Positions 35,616-48,900 of a stretch of 64,000 nt of DNA are shown here, piece by piece. Under the pieces are notes generated by a model, which was not told where the DNA came from, ran no database searches, and was given only the letters and a program-made list of their open reading frames with translations. This DNA is from Norana najaformis (taxonomy: Eukaryota; Annelida; Clitellata; Crassiclitellata; Hormogastridae). Each line of letters opens with the position of its first letter. The first letter of the stretch is position 1. The stretch spans positions 42,630,896 to 42,694,895 of the forward strand of contig OZ029916.1 of assembly GCA_964023275.1 (NCBI GenBank), read 5' to 3'. The position numbers and the translations under genes were made by a program.

Positions 35616-37474
35616 GGATTGAATCAGATAACTTCTCTGATGGCTTTGTAATAATGTGGAAGGCAGTACTGGACCTTGACCGGGAACCGAATCTGAACAT
35701 TCCTGCCTATTGGTTATGTTTATAAACTGGATGCCTGTGAGTGAGCCGATTCCTGCAGCTTGGCTTTCTTTGGGTGCTGTAGAAATCTCGAGCTTATGAT
35801 TACAAGACTGTAATGGTGCCTTTTGTATCGTCTTTGTGCCAGTCTTAAAAGGTGCTATATAACTGACAAGACAGAAGCATGCCATGATCACGATGTCACA
35901 AAATGGCTGCCACTAATGTAGCCACAGCATGATGCATAGACTTAATTATTGGTAATAAAACACATTCTTAAATAAACTGCTTATTGAAACAAAAGGCAGT
36001 GCAAATGTACAACCCATCAATATTACTTTAAATTGGCACAAACTCCAGAAGAGGATGAACCTTGATTCATGACATGAACAAAGAAACTAAAGAGCAGCAA
36101 ACAGTTATAAATAGGTAAGTAAGTTAGTAGTGGATTTTGGAACACACATGTCCGTCAGCTGAGCGAGGAATCATGGGTGTGTGTGGGTGACCGCAGTCAG
36201 GCAAGAAAAGCATGAAGATGCAAACAGATCCCAGGCCACTATATGAATACTTCTAGCGAAATCTTGTTGTGAGTAATGTAACTATTCCAGATGGTTGATG
36301 CAGAATTGCTGAATCCATGTCACAAGGACAATATGAGAAATTGTAGTCTACAGATAGCCAGACATTGCTTTGGCCTTTTTTACCTATTAGACAATGTCTG
36401 CGCTATGATAAATGCCATTTAACACCATAAGGTCTGCCTGCGAGCGATTATTCTTGATACGCTAGCATGTCTAATATTAGCAGACCTTTGAAGAGCCAGA
36501 AAGCCATACAGTTATTGTGCTTGTTTTTATGGTTGTGGAACAAAAGTGTCTGCATTTTATTGTGAATGATCAAAAATATATGAGAGTAGGGACCAACCTG
36601 GCTTTGAGAGTGCTGAGATTTTTGAAGGTGGAGCTGTGTTCCACTTGGCTGAGCAGGTACCCAATGTTCAAATAAAGTGCTGAACAGGCCTGTAGGCTGA
36701 AGTGAGTTATTGGTGGCTTATCCCCCCCTTCTGCCCTCTCTTCTAAGTAATATCTGGCAAGCACAGAGATTAATGTGGCTATAACATGCCAAGGAGTGCA
36801 GTATCTGTTATGCAGACACTCGGATGTGGTTTTCTTTAAACGCTGCATCGCTGTCTGACACCAGGAAGCCTCGATTAAGCTTGAATAGTATACTTATGCA
36901 GCTGGTCAACGTTCTGACCACATTAGTGTCTGATATCAGCAGACATTACTGTAATATTGTTGCCGGCTGCAAAGTTTGATCATTGGCAGCACCATTATAG
37001 TTCATGGGAAAATCGATTTGGAAGAAATGGGCAGATTTCTTAATTAGGCCGATCATAGGGGAACGAAATGGATGCTAAATTAGTAGCCAGTCTAAATATA
37101 ATTTTACCTAAAATTAAACCTCAGTTGTTGGATTTTAAAATCAGATATGGATAAAACTTTCATTGTTGTCCTGATTTTTGTTGGCAAAAGCTACTTCATC
37201 GATAGCTTTGGGCCGGGTCAAGGTAGGTTGGTGATTAATATGTCTAGTGATTGGTGTGGTGGCCGGTTTCTTGAATGGTGACCATGCAACTTGAAGAGTG
37301 GGTGGGTTTGAGCCTTCTGTGAAGAAATCGCCGAGTAAGTCCATTGATGGGTTGCATGTCACTTTATAGCAGTGCTTATATATAAAGGAATTATTACTTG
37401 GTTAACGTTAGCAATTTTGCAGTTGTTATAAGTCTCGTCAGCCAAGCCCAACAGGTGGCTGCCCTCGTAAGGTA

Positions 37475-37827
37475 TCGTACTCCAACCTAAATGAATGGTA
37501 CTCCAACCTGAATGAATAGTACTCCAGCCTAAATGAATAGTACTCCAACTTAAAGGAATATTACTCCAACTTAGTAGGAATAGGAACGTAAATGACTAGT
37601 ACTCCAACCTAAATGACTAGTACTCCAACTTAAGTGAATAGTACTCCAACCTAAAGGAATAGTACTTCATCCTAAATGAATAGTACTCCAACTTAAAGGA
37701 ATATTACTCCAACTTAATAGGAATAGGAGCCTAAGTGACTAGTACTCCAACCTAAATGAATAGTACTCCAACCTAAAGGAATCATACTTCAACCTAAATG
37801 AATGGTATTCCAACCTATGTGAATAAT
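37475..37827. repeat. ~21-bp minisatellite (AGTACTCCAACCTAAATGAAT)
   Basis: About sixteen units of 20-23 bp with the core ACTCCAACCTAAATGAAT. An isolated further unit (CTAGTACTCCAACCTAACTA) appears at 38068, on the far side of the LINE fragment at 37835-38060. Confidence 0.9.
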
Positions 37828-37834
37828 GGTAATC

Positions 37835-38060
37835 AAAAACTTATAAAGCTCCACTTCAAGATGAAACTCATCAGAGGCGCTCCCGGCCCAATTTCCCATG
37901 ACTAATGGGGAATAGCACGGTCTTCAAACGCTTGCGGAAAAGAGAGGGAGGGAGAGAGAGGAATTCCCGCCTAAGGTCACCAGGTAGGTTGTTCCATGAG
38001 GCAGGACCAACAACGGCGAAACTGCGACGCTGTGCAGCAGTAGTGCGAGCCATAGGAACT
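37835..38060 (-). mobile_element. LINE family D 3' end with reverse-transcriptase C-terminus
   Basis: The minus-strand frame 38053-37871 reads RRSFAVVGPASWNNLPGDLR...RLKTVLF, the usual end of a CR1/L2-like reverse transcriptase. After the stop comes AGTTTCATCTTGAAGTGGAG, then CTTTATAAGTTTTTGATTAC. Related tails are at 59825-59890 and 54625-54660. It lies between the 21-bp array and a lone unit of that array, so it may have inserted into the array. Confidence 0.8.
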
Positions 38061-38370
38061 ACCAGGCTAGTACTCCAACCTAACTAACGGTTTGCACTTG
38101 AGCATATTAACCACTGTTCTAATGCACCACCTTTCCAATGATCTTTACAGAAGCCAGTGCGCAGTGTGGGAGTTGTATCAGGAATAACATTTAACAAAGT
38201 TACATTAGAGCCTTCTAAACCTATATGAAATTCAGGACCCAACTGCACTGTATCTGAATTTAAGTTATAATGATGTGTGGTGTCAGAAAGGCGCATTGTA
38301 TAATTGAACAGAGGTTTCGTACACACTGGGCCTCTGTAGAATGCTGTCTTGTGAAGCCGTATCTGGTACT

Positions 38371-38566
38371 ACATTCGAAGAAGATTGCATTAGAAGAAGA
38401 AGATTCCATTAGAAGATTACATTAGAAGATTACATTAGAAGATTACATTAGAAGATTACATTAGAAGATTCCATTAGAAGATTCCATTAGAAGATTACTT
38501 TAGAAGATTCCATTAGAAGATTCCATTACAAGATTACATTACAAGATTACATTAGAAAAAGATTGC
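38371..38566. repeat. 13-bp minisatellite (AGAAGATTACATT)
   Basis: About thirteen units alternating AGAAGATTACATT and AGAAGATTCCATT, ending in ACAAGATTACATT variants. The ATTACATT core resembles the ATTAC-type tails of the LINEs in this window, so it may be an expanded tail (inference). Confidence 0.9.
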
Positions 38567-38679
38567 ATCATTTTGAGAGCATTTTGTAAAGATAAAAAAT
38601 ATTGGGAACTATGTCCAGTACTGCATTATATAGGATTTCACATCATAACTGTGCATCTAGACTAATCTGTAGACTTCTA

Positions 38680-38780
38680 CAGAATTATTATTATTTAATG
38701 CACAAGGCTTCAATCAATGATCCCTTCAAGTGATACCATAATATAGATAATATAGTAAAAGTCATAATGTGAAGAAGCCA
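38680..38780 (-). mobile_element. LINE family A 3' tail fragment
   Basis: TTATTTAATGCACAAGGCTT, CAATCAATGATCCCTTCAAG and AAAGTCATAATGTGAAG match the family A tail antisense. No coding sequence is retained. Confidence 0.65.
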
Positions 38781-38811
38781 GACTAAATCCTCATATTGCA
38801 AGAAGGTCCCG

Positions 38812-38813
38812 TG

Positions 38814-38849
<36 letters not shown>

Positions 38850-38882
38850 ATTGTGTGTGAGTGTGTGTGTGTGTACACACAC
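38812..38882. repeat. (TA)n(TG)n microsatellite
   Basis: TATATATATATATATATG runs into a broken GTGTGTG stretch and ends with ACACACAC, giving a short inverted-repeat character. A similar TA/TG run occurs at 33763-33823. Confidence 0.9.
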
Positions 38883-39999
38883 TACACCTGGATGCCATTG
38901 AATGAACAAATGACCTGGCTGTGCATGTTTAAAACCCTAAATTGGCATCCAGAATTGTAATTGCCGGTACAGCCTTTAATGTCCGTAATTATGTTTTCTG
39001 CGTTGCACGCATGAGGTAGTGGTTTAGACCAATTATTTTCTTTTTATCTGCCTTATTTAATATGCCGGATCCTGTCCTAAATTTTCAAGTTGCTTAAATT
39101 GCTGTTGTGCATGAACTCTGCCTGCACCCTATGAAGTGGTGTATTGTCTGGTATTTGTAGAAAAACTAGTCTAGGTAGAATGATCACAGACATAAACTGT
39201 TGCCGATGTGCATTCGTTCTAACCCATAGTATGTACATGTGTATGAATCAGCTCATTTTTTAAGCGCCATTCAAGGTCGCTATCTGCTACCAGTGAGTCA
39301 GTAGTTAGACTCAAAACTAAGACTGAAAAAATATCAACTTACTATAGCCTGACTTCTGGTTTTCCTGACCGTCTGACTCGGATTGGGCGTCTCCAACGAC
39401 CCTGACTTTTGACTCGACACAACCGTCAATTGATACTTTGTACATAACGGCGCATAGGGGACGCTATAGAAGTCATTAGATTGGATAAGAAAATGAGATT
39501 TCAAGAATCAATGGACAGACCCTGTAACCACTTTGGGTTGCAAGGTACAGTTTGAAAAACACATGTTCAATCCTGTATAATTTAGTCCTGTGTGAACTAG
39601 TCTCTTGTAATCTTGTCTCACCTGATTTAATTTCACCATATCGTTTTTCTCAACTCAAATCCCGTTAAATGCTGCTTACTCTTATCTGTTCAGATGTTAT
39701 TTTTTGCAAGTTGAATAATTTGATTATGCCCCTCATAAAAGTTCAGAGATGCACTGGTGAAGCCAAGAAGCAGTTGACATTCCAGTATGGTTCATGGGCA
39801 AAGTGTTTGAGGTAAGTTTTAAATTTAGGGGAGAGACTGGGTAAGAGAATCGTGAAGATGAAGAAATAGAGAATCCCGATGAGTTGGTTCAGCCACTGTC
39901 AAATGTGACCCGGCCATTGTATGAGTTCACAGGCATGTTAAATGTACCCCAGCTGTTGTAAAAGTGCCCTCCATGACACCAGATATAAAATATTGATGG

Positions 40000-42900
40000 A
40001 TGTTTTTGTTGTCGGTGAAAGATGGTCTTCTCCTGATTGGATCTGAATCTGGAATCGGATTCATCGAAGGACCTCCAGACGAATGGTCTGCCAGCAACAA
40101 ATCTGTCTTTGTGGTTCAGTCTTTGAACCTAACCAGCGAGAGTCGGGTTAACCATTTGGCCGGACAGTTTGCCAACGATGTTCTGCTGTGGTTTCATCCG
40201 GGAGACTCCAGTTCGATTCTCTACACGACCGGGCGTGTCAGAGCAAAGAACCTCTCAAGTCCTATTCTGCATTTTCATGACAGGTGCTCTGGCCAGGTAA
40301 TGCACATTCGCCTACCTGTGACAAATAAGTAAGTAAGTAAGCTAGCATTTATAGCGCGCTTAAAGCTAGTCTTGCACGAAAGCGCATAACATGAACTAAG
40401 ACAACACACGACTATACTCATCTGTTCACTGTATACATTTATTTAATTATTTGTTATTTATTGCACTTATTGTGCAAGATTAGTAAATCTGAATCTGAGG
40501 TGCAAGACAAATGTGCATGAACAAATTGCCCAGGGTCTTTGCACAGAGTCCACTCAGCAGTCACGAACCTGCAATTGTTGGAGTACAGATGCAGCGCAGT
40601 ACCGAATAGCCTGCCATGCCGCACAATCGTGAACTTAACAGGTGTTTGCCAGGGTTGGGTTGAAATGCCTTAGAGTAGATATCTTGAAGGGGCACTATAT
40701 ATGTATGCTCTGAATGAATGAATGAATGAATGAATGAATGAATGAATGTGTGAATCCTTAAGTTATCGTTAGAGACAACGGCAAAATGTTAGCCTGCTCT
40801 AAAATGTTATCCATGGCTCTAAAATGTTATCCATGGCTCTAAAATGTTATCCATGGCTCTAAAATGTTATCCATGACTCTAAAATGTTATCCATGGCTCT
40901 AAAATGTTATCCATGGCTCTAAAATGTTATCCATGGCTCTAAAATGTTATCCATGGCTCTAAAATGTTATCCATGGCTCTAAGCCTGTGGAGGATGTGTG
41001 ACACATGATGCATTTTAAAAAATCATGAGGGGGAAGAAAAAATGGAAACTTCGATTTTGGGGAGGGGAAGATAAATTTAGGAGGGTACATTCAAAAGTGG
41101 AGAAGGAAACCATCCATTTTAGGGGGATATTGATACACAAAGTTAGAATCTAGAATTGGTTAAATAAGTTATACGATTTTTGGAAAAAGTTACAGTGTAA
41201 GTAAAGGTGAACTAAGTAATCTACTAAGTACTCTACTGGAATTACCTTTCCTCACCCTACCATACTCTACATATAACTTACCTAGCTTAGCTTACGTTAC
41301 CTTGCCTACTTTACCTTGCCTTAACTTTGTTTTGTGTCTTTACAGGTTAACGGGATTTCAGTTGACTGGCTTAATGAAAATGTCTATTGGATAGATGCTG
41401 CTTATAACTGGGTCAAGATGGCTGCTCTGGCCAACCCTCGAAACTATGTCAAAGTCGTGGTAGACGAGGGCATCAGCAATCCAACAGCCTTGACTCTGTA
41501 TCCCCAAAAGAGGTAAATCATCTAAGAGTAACTACCGTGTAACATTTACAACTTGAACTGTATTGTAATGTAATGTAGAATTTTCTATAGGGCCTTCAAA
41601 GTAGAAGAACCTTGCAAAGGCCCTCATATTCTTTATACAGTAATGCACTGTGTTGTGTTGTTTTGGTAAATTTCGTAGTGTTACTTTCCCTAATAATCTG
41701 TTTAGAAGTGCTCCACTTTTGAGAGCCCTTAAAGAAATAGGTGAGCCTCCTGGTTGTGATGGGCTCCTCACAGTTGCATTATCTGAGTAATTGTAAATGT
41801 ACACGGTTTTATACAGTGACCATATGGCCTTGACCCTGCTCATTTTGCAATGAATTTAGCAGGTTAGATCCTTCACCACTGCTAGTACCAATATTTCATG
41901 AAAGATGATTTCACTATGACAGGCTGAGTGTTACGAATCACTGTATAAAGTCTAATCTGTGTCGCGAAAGTCGTAGGGCAAGGCACAAAAAGACCATCAT
42001 CATCTAATCTAATCTTGTTGATAACTGTAATCATGTTTGCACCTCAGCCAAATGATCCTTTGACTCTGGGATCACACTTCCTGCAGGTTCTGTAGAGGCA
42101 TGTGAACAAGCATGTTATCTCTGCCTCTATTCTTCTAAAGATTCCTATAGATGTATGTAAACAATGTATGACCTTTACCTGAGTAGCTTTTATACAGGCA
42201 CGTAAACAAGCGTCTTACCTTAATTACCTTTACCTTTTTTCTTTGCTTAGAACTTCTGTGGTTAGGAACTGGCTATGGAGTGGTGGATTGTTGTTTACAT
42301 TTAACTTTTGCTTCTGTGGTTCAAATTCCTGTGCGTCAGTTGAAAATTAACAGTGTATTATGCACCTCTTTAACCGATAATAATAATAATAATAATAGTG
42401 TAATACTATTATAATACTAATAATAATGCCTGTATTTGATGAGATGTAGCCGTTCCAGACGATATATCATTTTCTCCTGACTTTTAAAAAAATCCTGATG
42501 GATGATATCTACCTCGGGTAAAAAATAAAATTATAAAATTATAATAAATTGTTTGTGTGTAATGGTTCTGTACAGTGTAGTTCATGTGCACTTGTCAGAT
42601 GCAAATAAAGGCTACTTACTTACTGACTTGATTACTTAAATGAACAAGAGTTCACCTTGTTTTGCATTTCTGAACACTATTTGATTTTGTTTAGCTATAT
42701 TTTCTGGGCCGACAGCGACTTTGGAGTTATCAAGCGTAGCGATTTGTCTGGCGGTGAACAGGTGGCTTTGGTGTCAACTCCAGGACAAAGGGTGATTGCC
42801 CTTGAAGCTGACTATGTTACGGAATCTGTTATTTGGCTCAATGTTGCTGATTCTTCTTCTGCAACCATCGAACGAATCACAGTGAATGGATTGCAACGAA

Positions 42901-45900
42901 CTATCGTCTTCGCAAGTCCACGGCTGAAGGCTTTTGCAGATCTTACCCTGTACAATGTAAATAACTTAGTGGTAGTTTGTTAGCATTATTATTCATTATT
43001 ATTATTTCTGCATTTATTAAGTGCCACTATCTAATAATGACTAAGCATCAGTCGATGGTACTGAGCAGTTGTGAGTGAAGGACTTGGTGAAGGTGCCTAC
43101 CTAGTGACGGTCTCAGGGGAGACTCGAACTCATACACTCTAAACAGTCGGCTACTCTGCCCCACACACGTAGCATGATGATAGCATGATAGGTGTTATCA
43201 TGTTATCACTTTAGATGTTAGTATGTTAGGTAATACCATGTTAGCTGTTATCATGCAAGGTGTTTGCGTGGTGTTAGTAGTTTACATGTGTGTCATGTTA
43301 CATGTATAATATGAGGCATTAGCACTTTGGGTGTGTTAACATGAAAATGATGCAAGTTGTGAATGCACAATTACTAAAGAGATTGATTTATTGATTGATT
43401 TTTTGGCTGTTTGATTGGTGTATTGATTTAGTGGTGATTTATTGATTTATATGTTTCAGAATCGAATTATTCCATCATTCGTATGATCAGGTGATTGACT
43501 TGATTGTTGATGTGTTATCATCTGATTGTCGATTGGTTGTTTTATTAGTTGAAACGATCAGCCAATCAATTTACGGTTGATTGACTGAAGGGAACCACTT
43601 CTTCAATTAATGTCAGCTGTGTATAAATTATTTGTATTTCCAGAATCTTACGTTTCTCGTCGAATACAATCAAAGTGAACTCGGCATCCTGGGAAAAAAT
43701 GAACTCTCAAATGTTTTCTTATCACCGCCACAGATGTCCTACAACGCCATCTATATGTTTCGATCAGAACTACTACAAGAGCCGTCTCTAACAAGTACGA
43801 CTGAAACAGCTGCACTTCTGTTTATAGAGCAATTGCCAGCTTATATGAAGTCGGACTTGTTGTTTATCTAGCAGTCAATCCAACATAACAATTGTCAGTT
43901 TGTCCAGTACAGTCACTATAGTGTTTCGTCTGGCGGTTAGTGATTATCTGCTAATTTGAATGGTGGTGGTGGTGGTGGTGGTGTGGTGGTGGTGGTGGTG
44001 TGGTGGTGGTGTGGTGGTGTGGTGGTGGTGGTGGTGGTGTGGTGTGGTGGTGTGGTGGTGGTGGTGGTGGTGGTGGTGGTGGTGGTGGTGGTGGTGGTGG
44101 TGGCGGTGGTGGTGGTGGTGGCAGTGGTTCTGATGGTGGTAGTGGTCGCGGTGGTAGTGGTTATCTAACATAGCACCTAGCAGTTTATCTGATATGGCAA
44201 ATTACCCATAGCTATATTAGTGAACAGCCTTTGTCGGCCAAATTGCTACATTATATGAACTGAATTGCTATATTAGATAAATATTTAGGTTTAGTTTTTT
44301 CATTAAAGGTGTTCCTTTGTTTGATTTAGCTCCATGTTCAGCTGCAAGATGTCAGCACTTTTGTGTCACAGTCAACTCAAACACTCGGGTGCGCTGCTTC
44401 TGCGGCCTTGGCTACCATCTCAGCATCAATGGCTTCAGCTGTCAGGGTCTGAATTCATTACTTTTGTTACTTAGTAGGGTAAATGTAAATGCACACGTTT
44501 TTCTCCACCAACTGTATAACCTCAACCCTGCTCATTTTTCAGTGAATTAATCGAGTGAGATCCTTCACCACCACTGCCTGTTTGAATGGTTGCCATGCCC
44601 ATTTAAGGTCCATGTGTACGGACTGTGCTGTCCCGAGTATAAATCTCTGAAATAACGGTAACATAAAGGAACTGCTGATTATACAACTGGGAACCTCTGT
44701 CCTGTCTTGAGCATCTGTGAATTGAGTATTCCGTCCAAAGTTATGAAGAAGTTTACGATTGGAGTTTACGATTAATATCTATAAAAACCTCAACAATTTG
44801 GCCTTTCTTTGCCTCTTTTCTGTAAGGATCTGAAAACTATTCTGCTCAGTCGTAGTTGTGTTGTTATGTCAGGAGCACCTCTGAGAAGTTTCTCTTGAAG
44901 AAAGAGGTGCTATAAAAATTTGTGTGTGTTGCATGTTTTAATGTCAATTCCACGTTTTTCTCCAGCAACTGTATGACCTCAACCCAGAATTTCCACATAT
45001 GCATTATAAATTTAATAATAATTAAAGTAAAATGAAAGTAAAGCTCCCTGTCCCATAGTGAACATAGGGAGGTATTTATTTCCTCTTTTTCGGCCCTTGA
45101 GCTTCCAGTAGATGAATCCTAAGATCCTCGACTCAGGGCCAGTGCACCACAGGATATGGCGTTTGCTTCTCATCTGGCAATTACTTATTTATTATTATTT
45201 AATTTTTATATTATTATTATAAAGGTGAATTATTACTGAATCATATAAAATTTGGTAATTATAATTAGTCATTGTGTTGTAAAATTACTCATTAATTGCC
45301 TATAGGGGTGCTGAACTAATCTGTTAATTATTTAATTTTGCAGTTGATGCATACTTGGTACCACCAAAGTACCTTGTTTTTCTCGGGTCGACACTGGGCT
45401 ACGTGTCATTCTACGAGGTCTGGGCTCCCGACTGGAGTGAGCGCTCACACCATGTCCTGCTGGATGGGCTCAACTCCCTAACAGCAATGGCTGTGTCTTT
45501 CCAGGGGCGTTTCTTGTACGTTGCTCACAGTGAGGGGTACATCGAGATGATTTCTCTTATCTCTTCTGACAGCCTTCGAAGCAGAAAGTACCGGGGCGTC
45601 GGAAGGATCGAAGGTATTTCTAGCTTCCTGTACGCAGTAGTGACAAGGATTGATTTGTATCGAAGCAAGTGGCATTGTTAAGTCCAGAACCCTGCTGAAG
45701 AGTTTCTTGAAGCGATGCTATTTACGTTGTAATAGTCCAGTTAAATTACCTTTACTTCATGGCTGGAGCTACGACATGGATGTAAGTAGTAACGTTTGTG
45801 GTTTCTCTTTTGTTGAGGAATTTCTGTTGACTGGATTTCGTCAAATGTGTACTGGACAGACAGACAGCGTGGGTATATCATGGCTGCTCGCAGCGATCTG

Positions 45901-48900
45901 TCATCTTCAATCCTGCTGCACGAAAAGGTGTCTAATCCATCTGGGATTGCTGTGGATGCCCCAAACAGGTATGGTGAAGTAACATACGGTCTCGTGACAT
46001 AAATGCATCTGCAAGTAAAATCAGACAAAATGTTTATATCATAAAATTATGTTATTATTAATTTTTATGTAACATGTAGTTATGTAACCCCTCAGGATAA
46101 AAAATTGTTTGGAAATTGTTAATGACCTATTATTATTGTTGTTGTTGCTTTGTGCCCTATTTCCAGTTTGGCTGGCTTCAGCTAGGTCCCTTCACTGCTT
46201 GCATCCCTTCCCCTTATCTTACTTTCCAGTTCAATTCCAAACACCATCCACCATAGCCGTCTGACTGCCTGTCTGCATGACACTTGGATCTTGACCTGGA
46301 ACCAAACCCTTCCTGCCTATCAATTTTATTTTGACTGAGCGCCTTTGAATAAGCTGGTTCCCATGATTTAGCTTTTGTTGGGTGCTGTAGAAATCTAAAG
46401 CTTACGATTCTGATTACGATTGCATGACCTGGGATGAAGGCATATCTATGGTTCTCCTTTATACGTAAGCCTCAACCAGTTTTCCTGTTTTTACGATATT
46501 ACCACGTCTCACAGAGTATTCATTTGTTAATTTGTCTGTCTGTTGGAAATTCTAGAAGGATCTTTTGGTGTGAGAATGGGCGCTCACCAGCAATAATGAC
46601 ATCGTCAACAGATGGCTCTGGCAGATCACGCTTTATTTACAGTGATCTCATATCCCCAGAGAAATTAGTCATTGATAACACCAAGCAAAGGTACCGTTTA
46701 TGCATCAAAAATAAACTCAAAACTCAAAATTTCTGAGGCACTTCTTTTGAAGTTGAGTTTTAAAAGCTAAACTAAGATGTGTTCTATTTTAGGCTCTACT
46801 GGACAGATTCTGGAAAGGGAACTGTGGAGTTTATTAGTCTTGTTGGAAACCAGAATCGACTGACGCTAGTCAAGAGATCGCCTGCAGCACTTCTATACGG
46901 CATTTCCGTTTTCCAGGTTCTTTTGAGTTTTTCTGTAATAAAATTAATTCATTTTATAATGTACCTGTGACATCCATACCTAAGGTGCCAGTCAAAAACA
47001 AGGTGTCAATCAGTCAAGGTGTCAATCAAAGTCCAGGTGTCAGTCAAAGTATCTAATGCACAAGAAGGCAATCGAGGATGCTAACCAGTTGTGGACTTAC
47101 GCAAGGTCTGCACAGCACTGAGTACTTTTCTGTTACTTAGGTATTCATTAACTTATTCTTGTTAAACTGTTCCAGAGGCTGACATTAACGCTGGGTGGTG
47201 TAACGCAAGGTAACGTAATCCCTCATTCGTTTTGTACCTCTTTCGACTTTATTCTTCGGAGATGTGTTCCTCAGGTTGAAGGATCTTTTGACTTGAGTCG
47301 CATGGCTTGACGGTATGACATGATGCACTTGAATTTGAACCCCAATCACTACAGAGGTGAAAGGCAACTGCTTGACCAATCTAACAGAATGTTCATTTAA
47401 ACACTTCAAAATAAAGTTAGTCCTGTTTGTCTTAATTACTTAAGAATTGTAGTTATAACTCATTGTTACTTAACAGATTTTTGCTGTGGTAGTATATAAA
47501 TTATGTGTTACATTTACATTACGAATCATAGTTGAATGACAGACTTATGCCTGTGTTCATCAAGTGTAGTACACAGATGTACAGAAGTCAAAGCTAACAA
47601 TACTAAAAAAAGATGAAAACAAAAAATAAGAATGTCAGTTACTGGATTTTTGTGCAGTTTCACCAATGGGTGAAAATTTCGTAAAGTTTATACACAATTG
47701 AGGTTCACAGCAGAATTATCCTCAATTGTATGTATTTTTGTGAAATTCCGTAGAGCTACTAAAGTCATTTGAGAAATTTTACAGATATCTTAATTTTTTG
47801 ACGTCCTTAGGATTATGTCGCTTGGACAGAAAGAGGAACTTCAAGAGGAATTTTCTGGAAATTAAATTCTGATCATGATTCTTCTACATTTAAAACATTC
47901 TACCATCTCACAAATCCACCAGGAGAAATCATATTGTATGGCAAGTTTGCTCAACCAGAAGAAGTCGGTTAGTTGGGATTAAATCAACTGTTCTTTATAC
48001 AGCAACGTCAGTAGCAAGCTATTTCAAGGGTGCTTTACAATGTCAGATGTTGGCGCGCACTAAAGTCCAGCAATAAATGATAAATGGATGATGTACAAAA
48101 TCAAAATCAAATGCTGATACTAGAGTTAGACACTTAACAGAAAAGTTTTAACTGTTACATTATAGATGGGATCTCAAAAGTCTCTTAAAAACAAAAACAT
48201 TCTCGGCTTCTTGGATGGCTACAGGAAGACTCTTAAAGGCACACGGGCCGGTGGCTCTAAAGGCATGATCACTCATTTTAATCTTAGTTGTCGGTACGTA
48301 TATATTAGAAGACCTTTATGATCGCAGCCAGAGTTGAGTATGTTTTGAAATGACATAGCTCTGTGGCATAAGTGCAGAGCGGGGCCTAGTAATAGGGCCC
48401 AGAGTCTTGTATCGTTTCCTCTCTGTCTGTCATCACTGACTGTACGTTACCCAGATGACATCTCCAATCAGTTATGGTGTATTTTGACCACTTTTACCAG
48501 GTTTTGTTCTTCTGTTATTACATTGACAGCATCTTGTGATGTTATCATAATCATCATCATTGATTCTTCAAGTGCTACATAAACAGAAGAAGTTATTATT
48601 TTTATATTATTTTTATAATATTCTATTTTGTGATCGAGTTCTAAGTCAGGTGCAGTTTCTGTTGTGGAACTAGAATTCCATTTTTCCTCTCATTCATATT
48701 GTGAACTGTGTTTGTGTTCCTTTAGGTGCCTGTAGCATCGAAAATGGTGGATGTTCCCAGCTTTGCCTCCCAAAGATGAACAGCTCTGATCACGTCTGCA
48801 TGTGTTCAGTCGGTTACGATTTGGCAAAGGACAACTCTACTTGCCTACCGTGTATGCATTTCTTTTGCAAAGAAGGCAGAACTCTGTAATCTTCTGTTTT

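Larger units (their letters stand above)
32576..39999. other. Intergenic region between CNOT6 and the LRP-like receptor
   Basis: About 7.4 kb without a recognisable conserved exon. It holds a LINE family B tail (32660-32790, antisense), a TA/TG microsatellite (33763-33823), a family C repeat (34430-34660), ACATACAT-type simple repeat (35040-35165), LINE tails (35530-35615, 35700-35815, 38680-38780, 39340-39485), two minisatellites (37475-37827, 38371-38566) and a LINE fragment (37835-38060). The promoter and signal-peptide exon of the receptor gene should lie near its right end. A strong donor, GAG|GTAAGT, occurs at 39810-39812, but its upstream frame does not join the first receptor exon cleanly. 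Confidence 0.6.
40000..43794 (+). other. Receptor propeller 1 (exons 1-4)
   Basis: YWTD-type blade motifs are ISVDWLNENVYWID in exon 2 and YIFWADSDFGVIKRSDLSG in exon 3. LLLIGSESGIGFI in exon 1 resembles the first LRP blade (xLLLFxxRxxI). Exon 4 lacks an aromatic-W-x-D motif and is diverged. The recognisable blade count is below six, so either blades have drifted or the first part lies on an unseen 5' exon. Confidence 0.7.

Noticed and set aside
43944..44171. Poly-His and poly-Val/Gly open frames
   Set aside because: Artefacts of the GGT microsatellite inside a receptor intron.
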